Source: Streptomyces sp. DG2A-72 (GTDB taxonomy: Bacteria > Actinomycetota > Actinomycetes > Streptomycetales > Streptomycetaceae). Taken from it: a DNA stretch of 64,000 nucleotides. Shown one piece after another: positions 1-8,585 of the stretch. The position numbers were made by a program, and so were the translations under genes. The stretch's first letter is position 1. Every line of letters starts with the position of its first letter. A model generated the notes under the pieces. The model had not been told where the DNA came from and searched no databases. It saw only the letters and a program-made list of their open reading frames with translations. The stretch covers positions 992,001 to 1,056,000 of the forward strand of contig NZ_JASTLC010000001.1 of NCBI RefSeq assembly GCF_030499575.1, written 5' to 3'.

Positions 1-645
1 CCAGGCGCGGAAGCGGGGGTTCTCGCGCAGCAGGGTCACCACCGCCGTGATGGCCCGGGGCGAGTGCGGCAGTCGCAGGACGGAGCCGGTCACCGAGACC
101 ACGACGCCCGCCGCGTCGGCCGCGAGTGCCGCCGCGCTGGTCCGTACGAGGGCGGGGTCGCCGGGATGCGTGAATTCCTCCGTCGGTTCGTCCGCCGGCT
201 CCAGCCCGTGTTCGGCGGCGAGCGCGTGCGCTTTCTGCTCCACCCGCTCGGACACGGCCGCCTCACTCGCGGCCACGACCAGCCGGGCGAGGCCGCCGTC
301 CCAGTAGGCATAGGCCACGTCCGGCCGTTCCGCCAGCGCCGTGGCCACCTTCCGCGCCGCCTTGGCCGTCCCGCCCGCCCGCCGCACCCGCTCCGGCTCG
401 GCCGGCCGGAGCGGCAGATGGCTCCGGTCACCGGACCGCCAGGTGTGGTCACCGCCCGGCAGCGCCCGGCGGGCCACCCGCGTCACCCTGACGGCCGCGT
501 CCGCCCCTCGCACACCGGCCCGCGCCGTCCCGGCCACCGCCCCGGCGGCCACACCCACACCGGGCGCGGCCCCACGAACCAGCAACCGCGGCCCCGCCAG
601 TACCGCACCGGACAGGACCGTGGCAGCCCCCGTCAGCACTCCCAT
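1..645 (-). CDS. Cation-translocating P-type ATPase, N-terminal part (cut by window edge)
   Basis: The frame reads leftwards from an ATG at 645 and runs off the start of the window, so only about 215 N-terminal residues are visible. They are Ala/Gly/Val-rich, with a segment reading HTWRSGDRSHLPLRP followed by an alternating helix/strand region (AARKVATALAERPDVAYAYWD) that looks like a degenerate heavy-metal-associated domain. From memory this matches the N-terminal regulatory region of the large (about 1400 aa) actinobacterial cation P-type ATPases; the phosphorylation (DKTGT) and membrane parts would lie outside the window. It starts 8 bp after the stop of the upstream gene at 654-1175, so the two are probably co-transcribed. 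The family call is an inference from this segment alone. Confidence 0.55.
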   Translation of the reverse strand, partial: MGVLTGAATVLSGAVLAGPRLLVRGAAPGVGVAAGAVAGTARAGVRGADAAVRVTRVARRALPGGDHTWRSGDRSHLPLRPAEPERVRRAGGTAKAARKVATALAERPDVAYAYWDGGLARLVVAASEAAVSERVEQKAHALAAEHGLEPADEPTEEFTHPGDPALVRTSAAALAADAAGVVVSVTGSVLRLPHSPRAITAVVTLLRENPRFRAW

Positions 646-653
646 GACTCACC

Positions 654-1175
654 TCAGCTCTTCGTGCTCGCGCGCTTCGACGCTGTGCTCCGGCTCTTCG
701 GCGCGCTCTTGCCGCCGCCGGCGGCGGACGTCGACCGGGTGCTCGACGTCTTGCGGGTACCGCCGGACGTCTTGCGGGTGCCCGTGGACGACTTTCCGCC
801 GCGGCTGGATGTCGTACGACGGCCGGGGGCCGACGTGCTACTGCTGCTGGACGACGTACGACCGCTGCGTGCCGTCGTCTTCTGGTCGCCTGTCTCTTCG
901 CTCCCGCCGGGCTTGGGCTGGGTCAGCCAGACCACTGCCGCCCCCGTGAGGGCGATGGGCCATTCGACGATGCCCGCGACCCCGAGGAGCCCGGCCCCGG
1001 TGTACGCGACCATGCGCCGGCCGCGCGGTGACACGGCGCCGACCGCGTCCAGCGTGCCTTCGGCCGCCTTGGTCACCGCACCGGCGCCGGGGACCCTGCG
1101 CAGCGCCGACGCGGTGGTCTGCAACGGTTCGCGCAGTGGTTCCGGAAGATCGAGCGACGGCTTCTGCCGTGTCAT
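654..1175 (-). CDS. Small protein with hydrophobic hairpin and Ser/Thr/Lys/Arg-rich tail
   Basis: A 173-residue protein starting at the ATG MTRQKPSLDLPEP, preceded by AGGGAGG about 11 nt upstream; a GTG 21 bp further upstream is possible but would swallow that ribosome-binding site. Residues about 20-60 are an amphipathic region (PLREPLQTTASALRRVPGAG), then a hydrophobic stretch (YTGAGLLGVAGIVEWPIALTGAAVVWL) that could cross or lie on the membrane. The last about 75 residues are low complexity and strongly basic, built from repeats such as TRKTSGGTRKTSS, resembling histone H1/HupS-like tails. It lies directly upstream of the P-type ATPase gene. No enzymatic motif is present. It might be an accessory membrane protein of the transporter or a nucleic-acid-binding protein; the sequence does not decide. 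Confidence 0.7.
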   Translation of the reverse strand: MTRQKPSLDLPEPLREPLQTTASALRRVPGAGAVTKAAEGTLDAVGAVSPRGRRMVAYTGAGLLGVAGIVEWPIALTGAAVVWLTQPKPGGSEETGDQKTTARSGRTSSSSSSTSAPGRRTTSSRGGKSSTGTRKTSGGTRKTSSTRSTSAAGGGKSAPKSRSTASKRASTKS

Positions 1176-1281
1176 GACTCTCGATGCCTCCCTCACAGAT
1201 CGGCTCTCTCTTCACGGCCGGGTTCCCGCGAAACGGAACGTCACCCGTGCGGAGGGTGGCAGGCAACGAACGCGCCGGCCC

Positions 1282-1295
1282 TGGAAGCGCTCCCA
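1282..1295. promoter_or_regulatory. CebR-like (LacI family) operator
   Basis: The 14-mer TGGAAGCGCTCCCA differs at one position from the palindromic CebR box TGGGAGCGCTCCCA known from cellulolytic streptomycetes. It lies about 60 bp upstream of the predicted pectate lyase promoter, in the 341-bp spacer between the divergent genes starting at 1175 and 1517. Apart from this site and the promoter at 1358-1386 I see nothing else in the spacer. Confidence 0.5.
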
Positions 1296-1357
1296 CACCC
1301 TCGCCCCGTCCGGCGTGGCGCTCACCTGGGGTGTTCGAATGTGTTCTGCGCGAAGCG

Positions 1358-1386
1358 TTGACTAGAAAGCGCTTGCCCTCTACGTT
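1358..1386 (+). promoter_or_regulatory. Predicted promoter with embedded LacI-type operator for the pectate lyase operon
   Basis: A -35-like TTGACT (1358-1363) and a -10-like TACGTT (1381-1386) are separated by exactly 17 bp. The spacer contains AGAAAGCGCTTGCC, a LacI-family half-symmetric site centred on GCGC. A bound repressor would cover the promoter. A closely similar string, AGAAAACGCTTGCT, lies upstream of the secreted beta-helix gene at 44958. The 5' untranslated region would be about 125 nt. Confidence 0.45.
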
Positions 1387-1516
1387 CCGTTCAGCAGGCT
1401 GACCGGCTGACGCCCCCTCAGGCCGGAATCAGCGGCATGCCCCAGCGCAGCGTTCAGAATGACGTACGTCATTCACAGATACGACCAGTCAAGGCAACGC
1501 GAAGGGACGCACCCGC

Positions 1517-2497
1517 ATGCGTACAGGCCCCCTCCGTACACACGCGCAAAGAACCACCCTGGTGACGGCCGCAGCGGCCGCTCTCGCGACGGCTGCCGCC
1601 CTCGCCCTTCCCCAGTCGGCGGGCGCCGCCGAGACCTCGCCGGTCGGATTCGGCGCCGGCACGACCGGCGGCGGCAGCGCCTCCGCGGTCACCGTCTCGA
1701 CGCTGAGCGCCTTCAAGACGGCCGTCACCGGCAGCGCGGCCAAGGTCGTCCGGGTGAACGGCCTGATCTCGCTGAGCGGTCAGGTGGACGTCGGCTCCAA
1801 CACCACGGTCCTGGGCGTCGGTTCGTCCTCCGGGTTCACCGGCGGCGGGCTGCGGCTGAAGGAGGTGACGAACGTCGTCATCCGCAATCTCAACATCAGC
1901 AAGCCGGTCGCGCCCGCCGACGGCATCACCGTCCAGAAGTCGACGAAGGTCTGGATCGACCACAACTCCTTCTCGGCGGACCGCGAGCACGACAAGGACT
2001 ACTACGACGGTCTGCTCGACATCAATCACGGCGCCGACAACGTGACCGTCTCCTGGAACACCTTCAAGGACCACTTCAAGGGCTCGCTCGTCGGACACAG
2101 CGACAACAACGCCGGCGAGGACACCGGTCACCTGAAGGTGACGTACCACCACAACCACTTCAGCAACGTCTACTCGCGCATCCCCAGCCTGCGCTTCGGC
2201 ACCGGCCACTTCTACAACAACTACGTGGCCGGCGCCGACACCGCCTGCCACTCGCGCATGGGCGCCCAGATGCTCGTCGAGAACAACGTCTTCCGAGCGA
2301 CGAAGATCGCGGTCACCACCAACCGCAGCAGCGACGTCGACGGATACGCCAACCTGCGCGGCAACGACCTCGGTGGGGCCGCCACCGAGATCTCGCGGGT
2401 CGGCAGCTTCACCGCCCCGCCGTACGGCTACGCCGCGGAGTCCGCCTCGACGGTCGTCTCCTCGGTCACGTCCGGCGCGGGCACCGGAAAGATCTGA
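1517..2497 (+). CDS. Secreted pectate lyase, polysaccharide lyase family 1
   Basis: A 326-residue enzyme expected to cleave polygalacturonate by beta-elimination outside the cell. It opens with an N-terminal signal peptide (basic HAQR followed by an Ala-rich hydrophobic core, cleavage near AGAAE at residue 39). The mature part is a right-handed beta-helix with the PL1 signatures: VWIDH at residues 145-149, the Asp-rich calcium-binding loop around 155-170, YHHNHF at 210-215, and RIPSLRFG at 221-228 carrying the catalytic arginine of the RxPxxR motif. The length is normal for bacterial PelB-type enzymes. It is the first gene of a two-gene operon with the PL3 enzyme 31 bp downstream. Regulation by LacI-type repressors is suggested by sites at 1282 and 1364. 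Confidence 0.93.
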   Translation: MRTGPLRTHAQRTTLVTAAAAALATAAALALPQSAGAAETSPVGFGAGTTGGGSASAVTVSTLSAFKTAVTGSAAKVVRVNGLISLSGQVDVGSNTTVLGVGSSSGFTGGGLRLKEVTNVVIRNLNISKPVAPADGITVQKSTKVWIDHNSFSADREHDKDYYDGLLDINHGADNVTVSWNTFKDHFKGSLVGHSDNNAGEDTGHLKVTYHHNHFSNVYSRIPSLRFGTGHFYNNYVAGADTACHSRMGAQMLVENNVFRATKIAVTTNRSSDVDGYANLRGNDLGGAATEISRVGSFTAPPYGYAAESASTVVSSVTSGAGTGKI

Positions 2498-2528
2498 CCA
2501 CCCCCCAACTGGAAGAAGGCATTGGGAC

Positions 2529-3311
2529 ATGACTTCACCAGCACTCCCACGCGCCCGTCGGCGCGCTCTGACCGGCACCGTGGCCGCGGTCGGCTTCTCG
2601 TCTGTCATGATCATGACGCTGGGAGCACCCCCGGCGAGTGCCGCCACGTGGCCGACGCCCACCGGCAGCCAGCCCGTGAGCTCCACGATCAACGTGTCCG
2701 GCGTCCGGGACGGCGGCATGGTGCGCTACTACGGCAGCGGCAACCTGGCCGGTAACGGCCAGGAAGAGGGCCAGGACCCCATCTTCAAGCTCGCGGCCGG
2801 CGCGACGCTGAAGAACGTCATCATCGGCGCACCCGGCGCCGACGGCATCCACTGCGAGGGCAACTGCACGCTGCAGAACGTGTGGTGGGAGGACGTCGGC
2901 GAGGACGCCGCCACCTTCCGGGGCGGCTCCACCTACACCGTGACCGGCGGTGGCGCGAAGAAGGCCGCCGACAAGGTCTTCCAGCACAACGGGCCCGGCA
3001 CGCTGAACATCTCCAACTTCGCGGTCAGCGAGTTCAAGACGCTGTACCGCTCCTGCGGCGACTGCTCCACGCAGTACACGCGCAAGGTCAACCTCAGCAA
3101 CATCGAGGTGACCGGCACGGGTTCCACCGCACGCCTCGTCGGCATCAACGTCAACCGGGGCGACGTGGCGACACTGCGCGGCATCACGATCCGCAACGAC
3201 GCGAGCCGCAAGGTCATCCCCTGCCAGAAGTACAACAACAACACCGCGGTCGGTACGGGCCCGGACAGCACCAACTGCCGGTACTCCACCTCGGACATCA
3301 CCTACCGCTGA
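2529..3311 (+). CDS. Secreted pectate lyase, polysaccharide lyase family 3
   Basis: A 260-residue protein. The ATG at 2529 is chosen because GGAAGAAGG precedes it at proper spacing and because it gives a clear signal peptide (RARRRAL then a hydrophobic core, cleavage near ASAAT at residue 39). The mature part shows the PL3 pattern: ADGIHCEGNCTLQNVWWED, several Cys pairs, the RSCGDCSTQYTRKV segment, and Asn-rich turns of a short beta-helix (FAVSEFKTLYRSC). PL3 enzymes cleave de-esterified or lightly methylated pectin and need calcium. Together with the PL1 enzyme upstream it gives the host two lyases of different fold families under one promoter. Confidence 0.9.
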   Translation: MTSPALPRARRRALTGTVAAVGFSSVMIMTLGAPPASAATWPTPTGSQPVSSTINVSGVRDGGMVRYYGSGNLAGNGQEEGQDPIFKLAAGATLKNVIIGAPGADGIHCEGNCTLQNVWWEDVGEDAATFRGGSTYTVTGGGAKKAADKVFQHNGPGTLNISNFAVSEFKTLYRSCGDCSTQYTRKVNLSNIEVTGTGSTARLVGINVNRGDVATLRGITIRNDASRKVIPCQKYNNNTAVGTGPDSTNCRYSTSDITYR

Positions 3312-3330
3312 CCTCTCCCCCCGCGGTGAG

Positions 3331-3375
3331 GGCGGCCGTCCGAAGCGTCCCTGCACGGCGCTTCGGACGGCCGCC
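3331..3375. terminator. Strong bidirectional terminator hairpin
   Basis: A perfect 17-bp stem (GGCGGCCGTCCGAAGCG at 3331-3347 paired with 3359-3375) with an 11-nt loop, between the convergent PL3 gene and the PaaX-type gene, whose stop is at 3379. Confidence 0.85.
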
Positions 3376-3378
3376 GTG

Positions 3379-4122
3379 TCATGCCCGCCGCTCCCGCACG
3401 ACCTGCGTGAACTCTCGCTGGTAATCGGCGTACGCGGCGCGCAGGGCGGGTCCTGGCCAGTCGGCGGGGAGGAGTTCCCCGGGCAGGACGGGGTCGAGGA
3501 GCAGATGGCGTACGACGGCCGCGAAGGCGGTGAGCCGGTCGGCGGGGCGCTCCACGCGCGCGATGTGGCCGAGCAGGGCATGGGCCGTGCGGGCCCAGGT
3601 GTCCAGTGGCCAGAGGGTCCACGCCAGGTCGCGTGCCGGTTGTTCGGGGCGGGCCGTGAAGGGCCGGAGCACTGTTTCGAGGTCCCCCGGGAGCGAGCGG
3701 CGGAGATTGGCGGGGCGCAGCCAGACGCCTTCGCGCAGTTCGGCGAGGCGGAGGGCGGTCAACCGGGTCCGCAGTTCGGCGCGTTCGGCGGGACCACGGC
3801 CCGTCGCGGTGATCACGGCCATCTCCCAATCGCCGTCCCACGCGCGCGTGCTGGGCTCCACGGCGTCGTCCTGACGGCGCTGGCGCTCCAGCAGCCGGTC
3901 CCCGATGCGATACCCGGCGTCCGTGCGCCGCAGGTCGCCGGCGGCCGTCATCCGGCTGAGCGCGGCCCGCAGGGTGGAGCCGCCGACGCCGAAGGGTTCC
4001 ACCACGCGCGCGAGGTCCTTCACCGGCAGCTCGGGCGGATGGCTGCCGAGGAGCAGGCTCAGGACGACCGAGCGCGCCGAGAGCGGGCGCAGGTGCAGCT
4101 CGTCTGCCTGGACCGTTCGCAT
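3379..4122 (-). CDS. PaaX-family transcriptional regulator
   Basis: A 247-residue regulator with an N-terminal winged helix-turn-helix (residues about 8-75, including LKDLARVVEPFGVGGSTLRAALSRMTAAGDL), the family's central region around WEMAVITATGRGPAERAEL, and a C-terminal all-helical domain with the RHLLLDPVLPGELLPADWPG stretch typical of PaaX and PaaX-like proteins. PaaX represses phenylacetate catabolic genes and is released by phenylacetyl-CoA; in actinobacteria relatives often control fatty acyl or aromatic acyl-CoA metabolism. It is transcribed divergently from the acyl-CoA dehydrogenase at 4198, which is therefore its likely target. An inverted repeat in the 75-bp spacer is a candidate operator. 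Confidence 0.85.
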   Translation of the reverse strand: MRTVQADELHLRPLSARSVVLSLLLGSHPPELPVKDLARVVEPFGVGGSTLRAALSRMTAAGDLRRTDAGYRIGDRLLERQRRQDDAVEPSTRAWDGDWEMAVITATGRGPAERAELRTRLTALRLAELREGVWLRPANLRRSLPGDLETVLRPFTARPEQPARDLAWTLWPLDTWARTAHALLGHIARVERPADRLTAFAAVVRHLLLDPVLPGELLPADWPGPALRAAYADYQREFTQVVRERRA

Positions 4123-4152
4123 GGGGACGTACTGTACGGGCCGGATCGGATC

Positions 4153-4188
4153 GTTGCATGATTGCTACGGTCGCAGGAATAGTGCAAC
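4153..4188. promoter_or_regulatory. Inverted repeat between PaaX-type regulator and AidB-type gene
   Basis: GTTGCA (4153-4158) and TGCAAC (4183-4188) form a spaced dyad in the 75-bp divergent spacer, ending 9 bp before the downstream ATG, where it would overlap either promoter. The sequence does not match the E. coli PaaX box, so the assignment to this regulator is an inference from position. Confidence 0.35.
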
Positions 4189-4197
4189 ACTCACCGT

Positions 4198-5865
4198 ATG
4201 GCCTCGACACTCGCGCACGAAGAAGGCCCTCAGGGCCACGCCACACACGACGTGACCAACCAGCCCCCAGCCCTGGCCCCGTACGACGCGTCCGACGACT
4301 CGGCCCTGCTCGAAGGGCTGCGCCGCGAGGGTGCCGGATGGGCCGAGGAGGGGCTCCGGCGGCTCGGGCTGCGGGCCGGGAGCGCCGAGGCGCAGGAGTG
4401 GGGCGAGCTGGCCAACCGGTACGAGCCCGAGCTGCGCACGCACGACCGGTACGGCAACCGGATCGACGAGGTCGAGTTCCATCCGAGCTGGCACCACCTG
4501 ATGCGTGTCGCGGTCACCGAGGGACTCGCCGCGACGCCTTGGGCCGAGGACCGGCCCGGCGCCCATGTCGCCCGGACCGCGGGCGGGTTGGTGTGGGGGC
4601 ACACGGACGCCGGGCACGGCTGTCCGACGTCCATGACATACGCGGCCGTTCCCGCGCTGCGCCGGCAGCCGGAGCTGGCGAAGGTCTACGAACCCCTGCT
4701 GACCAGCCGGGAGTACGAGCCGGGGCTGCGGGTGCCGACGCAGAAGCGGGGCCTGCTGGCGGGCATGGGGATGACCGAGAAGCAGGGCGGCTCCGACGTC
4801 CGTACGAACACGACGACGGCGACGCCCAGCGCCGAGCCCGGCGTGTACACGCTGCGCGGGCACAAGTGGTTCACCTCGGCGCCGATGTGCGACGTGTTCC
4901 TGGTACTGGCGCAGGCTCCCGGCGGATTGTCCTGCTTCTTCGTGCCGCGCATCCTGCCCGACGGCACCCGCAACACCTTCCGCATCCAGCGGCTCAAGGA
5001 CAAGCTGGGCAACCGCTCCAACGCCTCCTCCGAGCCGGAGTTCGACGGCACCGTGGCCTGGCTGGTCGGACCCGAGGGCCAGGGTGTGAAGACGATCATC
5101 GAGATGGTCAACTGCACACGGCTGGACTGCGTGATGATGTCGGCCACGCTGATGCGCCAGACACTCGTCCAGGCCGGACATCACGCGCGGCACCGCAGCG
5201 CGTTCGGCGCCCGGCTGGTCGACCAGCCGCTGATGCGCAACGTCCTGGCCGATCTGGCGCTGGAGTCGGAGGCCGCCACGACGCTCACGCTGCGGCTGGC
5301 GGGCGCGGCCGACCGGGCCGTGCGCGGGGACGCCGGTGAGGCGGCTTTCCGCCGGATCGCCACCGCCGTGGGCAAGTACTGGGTCACCAAGCGGGGCCCT
5401 GCCTTCACCGCGGAAGCCCTGGAGTGCCTAGGCGGCAACGGCTATGTGGAGGAGTCGGGCATGCCCCGCCACTACCGGGAGGCTCCTCTGCTGTCCATCT
5501 GGGAGGGCTCGGGGAACGTCAACGCCCTCGATGTGCTGCGGGCGTTGCGCCGGGAGCCCGGCACCGCGGACGCGCTGTTCGCCGAACTCGCCCTGGCGCA
5601 GGGGGCGGACGCCCGCCTGGACGCGGCCGTGAACCGGCTTCAGGACGCGTTGTCCGAGGGGTCCGAAGCGGGCGCCCGCCGTCTGGTGGAGCGGATGGCC
5701 CTGACCCTCCAGGCCTCCCTGCTGGTCCGGCACGCCCCCTCGGCGGTCGCCGACGCCTTCTGCGCCAGCCGGCTCGGCGGCGACTGGGGACACACCTTCG
5801 GCACCCTCCCCGACGCCGCTGACCTGGACGCGATCCTGCGGCGGGCCCTCGTGTCGGCGAACTGA
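4198..5865 (+). CDS. aidB: AidB-type acyl-CoA dehydrogenase (DNA alkylation response family)
   Basis: A 555-residue flavoprotein. The N-terminus HDVTNQPPALAPYD is the hallmark of the AidB branch, and the acyl-CoA dehydrogenase FAD-binding signature MTEKQGGSD lies at residues 192-200, followed by the beta-domain motif KWFTSAPMCDVFLVLAQ and the C-terminal helical domain with the ECLGGNGYVEESGMPR loop. E. coli AidB binds DNA and flavin and protects against alkylating agents, with weak isovaleryl-CoA dehydrogenase activity. Length and domain order are normal. The divergent PaaX-type regulator suggests control by an acyl-CoA signal instead of Ada; no Ada gene is visible here. A role in acyl-CoA catabolism cannot be excluded. 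Confidence 0.88.
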   Translation: MASTLAHEEGPQGHATHDVTNQPPALAPYDASDDSALLEGLRREGAGWAEEGLRRLGLRAGSAEAQEWGELANRYEPELRTHDRYGNRIDEVEFHPSWHHLMRVAVTEGLAATPWAEDRPGAHVARTAGGLVWGHTDAGHGCPTSMTYAAVPALRRQPELAKVYEPLLTSREYEPGLRVPTQKRGLLAGMGMTEKQGGSDVRTNTTTATPSAEPGVYTLRGHKWFTSAPMCDVFLVLAQAPGGLSCFFVPRILPDGTRNTFRIQRLKDKLGNRSNASSEPEFDGTVAWLVGPEGQGVKTIIEMVNCTRLDCVMMSATLMRQTLVQAGHHARHRSAFGARLVDQPLMRNVLADLALESEAATTLTLRLAGAADRAVRGDAGEAAFRRIATAVGKYWVTKRGPAFTAEALECLGGNGYVEESGMPRHYREAPLLSIWEGSGNVNALDVLRALRREPGTADALFAELALAQGADARLDAAVNRLQDALSEGSEAGARRLVERMALTLQASLLVRHAPSAVADAFCASRLGGDWGHTFGTLPDAADLDAILRRALVSAN

Positions 5866-5956
5866 CCGGATCGCACACAGTCACTCCCCGATCCCGCTCG
5901 GTTGTCAGTGCCGTGGTGCACACTCACGACCAGTGGAACTCGCTGGGGAGGACAAC

Positions 5957-7963
5957 GTGTTCACGGGGATCGACGAGGTCGACTGGGCCGCGCTGCGGCA
6001 CGCCTACGGAAGTGCGGAGGACGTGCCCGGCATGCTGCGAGGGCTCGCCTCCGCGGACCCGGCCGAGCGGGAGATCGCACTCGACGGCATGTACGGCGCG
6101 GTGCACCACCAGGGCGACGTCTACGACTCGACACTCGCCTGCGTCCCGTTCCTGTTCGCGCTCGCGGGGCGGGAGGGGGTGCCCGATCGGTGCGGGATCG
6201 TGGAGCTGCTGGTCAGCATCGGCGGGGACGGTGGCGCGGAGCTCCTCGGCGGCAGCCAGGCGATGGCCCACACCGCGGTCCGTGCGAGCGCCGGGGTGTT
6301 CGCCCGTCTGGTCGGGGATCCGGACGCCGGGGTGCGGCGAGCGGCAGCGGGAGCGGTCGTGCGGTTCCTGGACGAACCGGCAAGGGTGCTGGGGCTGTTG
6401 CGGGAGCGGATCACGGTCGAGCGGGACGACGGCGTGCTGCTCGCCCTGACCGAGAGCCTCGGGCTCTTCGCCCGACGGCACCCCGGTCAGGCCGCGGGCG
6501 CGCTGGACCTCCTGACGACGCAGAGCGCGTCGCCCTACGGTCCCGGGCTGCGGATCGCCGCACTGGGCCAACTGGCGGCCTGCGCCCCCGACCGGCTCCC
6601 GGCCGACCTGGTGGACACCGTCGTACGACTGCTCAGGGACCGGTCCGAACGGCGGCCTGTCACTCCGGACGAGCCGGATCGGCCGGACACGAACACGCTC
6701 GTCGGCCGATTGCGGCGGCTCCGCCCCTCGGACGAGGAGGGCTCCCAGCTGCTGCGCACCCTGCACACCGCTCTCGGCAGCCGGGTGGAGGACCGGATCG
6801 GCCTGTTGTGCGGTCAGTTGACCAGCCCCGATCCGGTCGACCGGTGCAACGCCGTGTGGATGTCGACGAAACTGTTCGGCGAGTGGCGCGCCGACTACAG
6901 CGAACCTGTGGCGTTGATCGGTGCCCAACTGTGCGCGGACGACGACCGGTTGCGCGAGGCTGCGGTGTCCGCCCTGACGGGCCTCGTCGACGTCGCCCGC
7001 CCTGCCGCCGACGACCTCCACACGCTGGTCGCCTCCCGTCCCGACCTGTGGGTACAGCAGTGGGCGCACGGCCTGCCGTCTCTGGGTGGCCCGCTCAAGG
7101 TCCTGGCCCAGACCGGCGATCCCAGAGCGGTGCCGGTACTGGCGGAGGTCCTGGAGGGGCCGGCCGTACCCCACGACCTGGGGCAGGTGATCCCCTATAT
7201 GGGCCGGGCCGCGGCGCCGTTGGCTCCCGCGTTCCGGCGCAGGCTCGAGGAGCTCCCTCTTGACTGCCCGGAGTCGCATGAGCGGGCCACGTCGCTGCTG
7301 CTGGCGCTGCGGGTGCTGCACGACAGGGAGTGTGTGCCCGGGGTGCTGCGACTGCTGCTCGGCACACCGGAGGAGGCGCGGCTGCGGGACGTCGTGGTGG
7401 AGAACTCGGTACGGACCCTGGGGTCGCTCGGCAGCGCGGCACAAGAGGCCATACCGGCGCTGCGCGGGCTGCTGGAGGGCGAATCCGCCGTAGCAGCCGC
7501 GGACGCGCTGTGGTCGTTGGCGGCCGACGCGAGTGCTGTACTCCCTGTCCTGCTGCGTGAGTTGACGTTCGACAACGCGCGCCGGCGCAGCGCGGCGGCC
7601 GACGTGCTGGCGCGGCTGGGCCGCGCGGCACACCCCGCGCTGCCAGGACTGCTGCCGATGACAGAGACCGGCACGGTCTGGGAACGGATGGCGGCCGCGT
7701 GCGCGATCTGGCGGATCACCTCGGAGCCGGACCCCGCCCTTACGGTGCTGCGCGGCGCCTGGGCGGAGAATCCGTACACACGCCTCACCATCGCCGAGCG
7801 CGTCGCCGCCATGGGCACGACGGGAGCGCCCCTGCACGACCTGCTCCGGGCGGAGCTGTCCTCCGTCCGGCGGCACCAGGCGACCTCCGAGGGATTCGGC
7901 CAAGGCGTGTTCGCCGACGAGCAGTTGCTGCGGGTGTGCCGCGAGGCGTTGAAGGGCGGGTAA
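5957..7963 (+). CDS. HEAT-repeat (PBS lyase-like) protein
   Basis: A 668-residue protein. The GTG at 5957 is preferred to the in-frame ATG 24 bp upstream because GGGGAGG sits 5 nt before it. The chain is built of about 30-40-residue helical pairs such as VFARLVGDPDAGVRRAAAGAVVRFL and ALRGLLEGESAVAAADALWSLA, typical HEAT/PBS-lyase repeats forming an alpha-solenoid, with no signal peptide or membrane segment. Such proteins act as interaction scaffolds, and relatives occur widely in Streptomyces without known function. No catalytic domain is fused. It follows the aidB gene after 91 bp on the same strand. Confidence 0.8.
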   Translation: MFTGIDEVDWAALRHAYGSAEDVPGMLRGLASADPAEREIALDGMYGAVHHQGDVYDSTLACVPFLFALAGREGVPDRCGIVELLVSIGGDGGAELLGGSQAMAHTAVRASAGVFARLVGDPDAGVRRAAAGAVVRFLDEPARVLGLLRERITVERDDGVLLALTESLGLFARRHPGQAAGALDLLTTQSASPYGPGLRIAALGQLAACAPDRLPADLVDTVVRLLRDRSERRPVTPDEPDRPDTNTLVGRLRRLRPSDEEGSQLLRTLHTALGSRVEDRIGLLCGQLTSPDPVDRCNAVWMSTKLFGEWRADYSEPVALIGAQLCADDDRLREAAVSALTGLVDVARPAADDLHTLVASRPDLWVQQWAHGLPSLGGPLKVLAQTGDPRAVPVLAEVLEGPAVPHDLGQVIPYMGRAAAPLAPAFRRRLEELPLDCPESHERATSLLLALRVLHDRECVPGVLRLLLGTPEEARLRDVVVENSVRTLGSLGSAAQEAIPALRGLLEGESAVAAADALWSLAADASAVLPVLLRELTFDNARRRSAAADVLARLGRAAHPALPGLLPMTETGTVWERMAAACAIWRITSEPDPALTVLRGAWAENPYTRLTIAERVAAMGTTGAPLHDLLRAELSSVRRHQATSEGFGQGVFADEQLLRVCREALKGG

Positions 7964-7982
7964 GGGCTTCCGGCCCCGCCGC

Positions 7983-8585
7983 TCAGCCCGTCGTCCGCCC
8001 CCACAGCGGGCCGAGCAGCGCCCACTCCGCGTCCCACATCTCCATGCGCCTGCGCTCCAGCCGGCCCCGCAGGACCCGGCCCCCGACGAAGGGAAGCGCC
8101 GCCGCTGCCACCCCCATCAGCGCGCCGGTCATCGCGGCCTGTAAGCGGGCCTGGGACGCGGTGGCGGGCCTGGTCACCAGGCGGCCCTGCGGGTCCGTCC
8201 ACACCGTGACCGAGGAGCCGACGGGGCTGCCCGCAGGGACCCGGGCCTGGCCGGTGTGCACGGAGCCGTCCGGCGCGGTCCAGCGCACCTTGCCCCACAC
8301 CCGCTCGCCGCTGACCGCGCCCGCGTTCGCGACGGCCGGGCCGGGGGCCTGCTCGGTGAGCCGGGCCACCGCGGGACGCCACTCGACGCGCTCCCGGGCC
8401 AGTCCGTGCTCCACGGACCGGTCCACCGCCAGACCTGCGGACACCCCGACGAGGACGGTGGACACCCAGACACCGAGCACCACCCAGGCCTCCACCACGT
8501 CGGCCTGGCGCTTCAGCGGGTTGCGCCGCCAGCGCCACAGCCACACCTTCGGACCACGGAACGCCATCGAAGGCTTCCTCCTCAT
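7983..8585 (-). CDS. Rv1733c-family membrane protein
   Basis: A 200-residue protein with two transmembrane segments: one near residues 32-53 (AWVVLGVWVSTVLVGVSAGL) and one near 148-167 (MTGALMGVAAAALPFVGG). Between them is an external domain with the pattern VRWTAPDGSVHTGQARVPAG and VTVWTDPQGRLVTRP, characteristic of the Rv1733c family, named after a dormancy-regulon membrane antigen of Mycobacterium tuberculosis. The preceding RRNPLKRQADVVEAW motif is also typical. The start could be the ATG at 8567. Streptomycetes carry many copies; the function is unknown. The 276 bp upstream, to 8861, shows no further gene. Confidence 0.8.
   Translation of the reverse strand: MRRKPSMAFRGPKVWLWRWRRNPLKRQADVVEAWVVLGVWVSTVLVGVSAGLAVDRSVEHGLARERVEWRPAVARLTEQAPGPAVANAGAVSGERVWGKVRWTAPDGSVHTGQARVPAGSPVGSSVTVWTDPQGRLVTRPATASQARLQAAMTGALMGVAAAALPFVGGRVLRGRLERRRMEMWDAEWALLGPLWGRTTG

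Noticed and set aside
64..1365. Long open frame on the plus strand (433 codons) opposite the ATPase fragment and its neighbour
   Set aside because: Arg/Pro-rich translation with no domain, antisense to two better-supported genes; typical shadow frame in GC-rich DNA.
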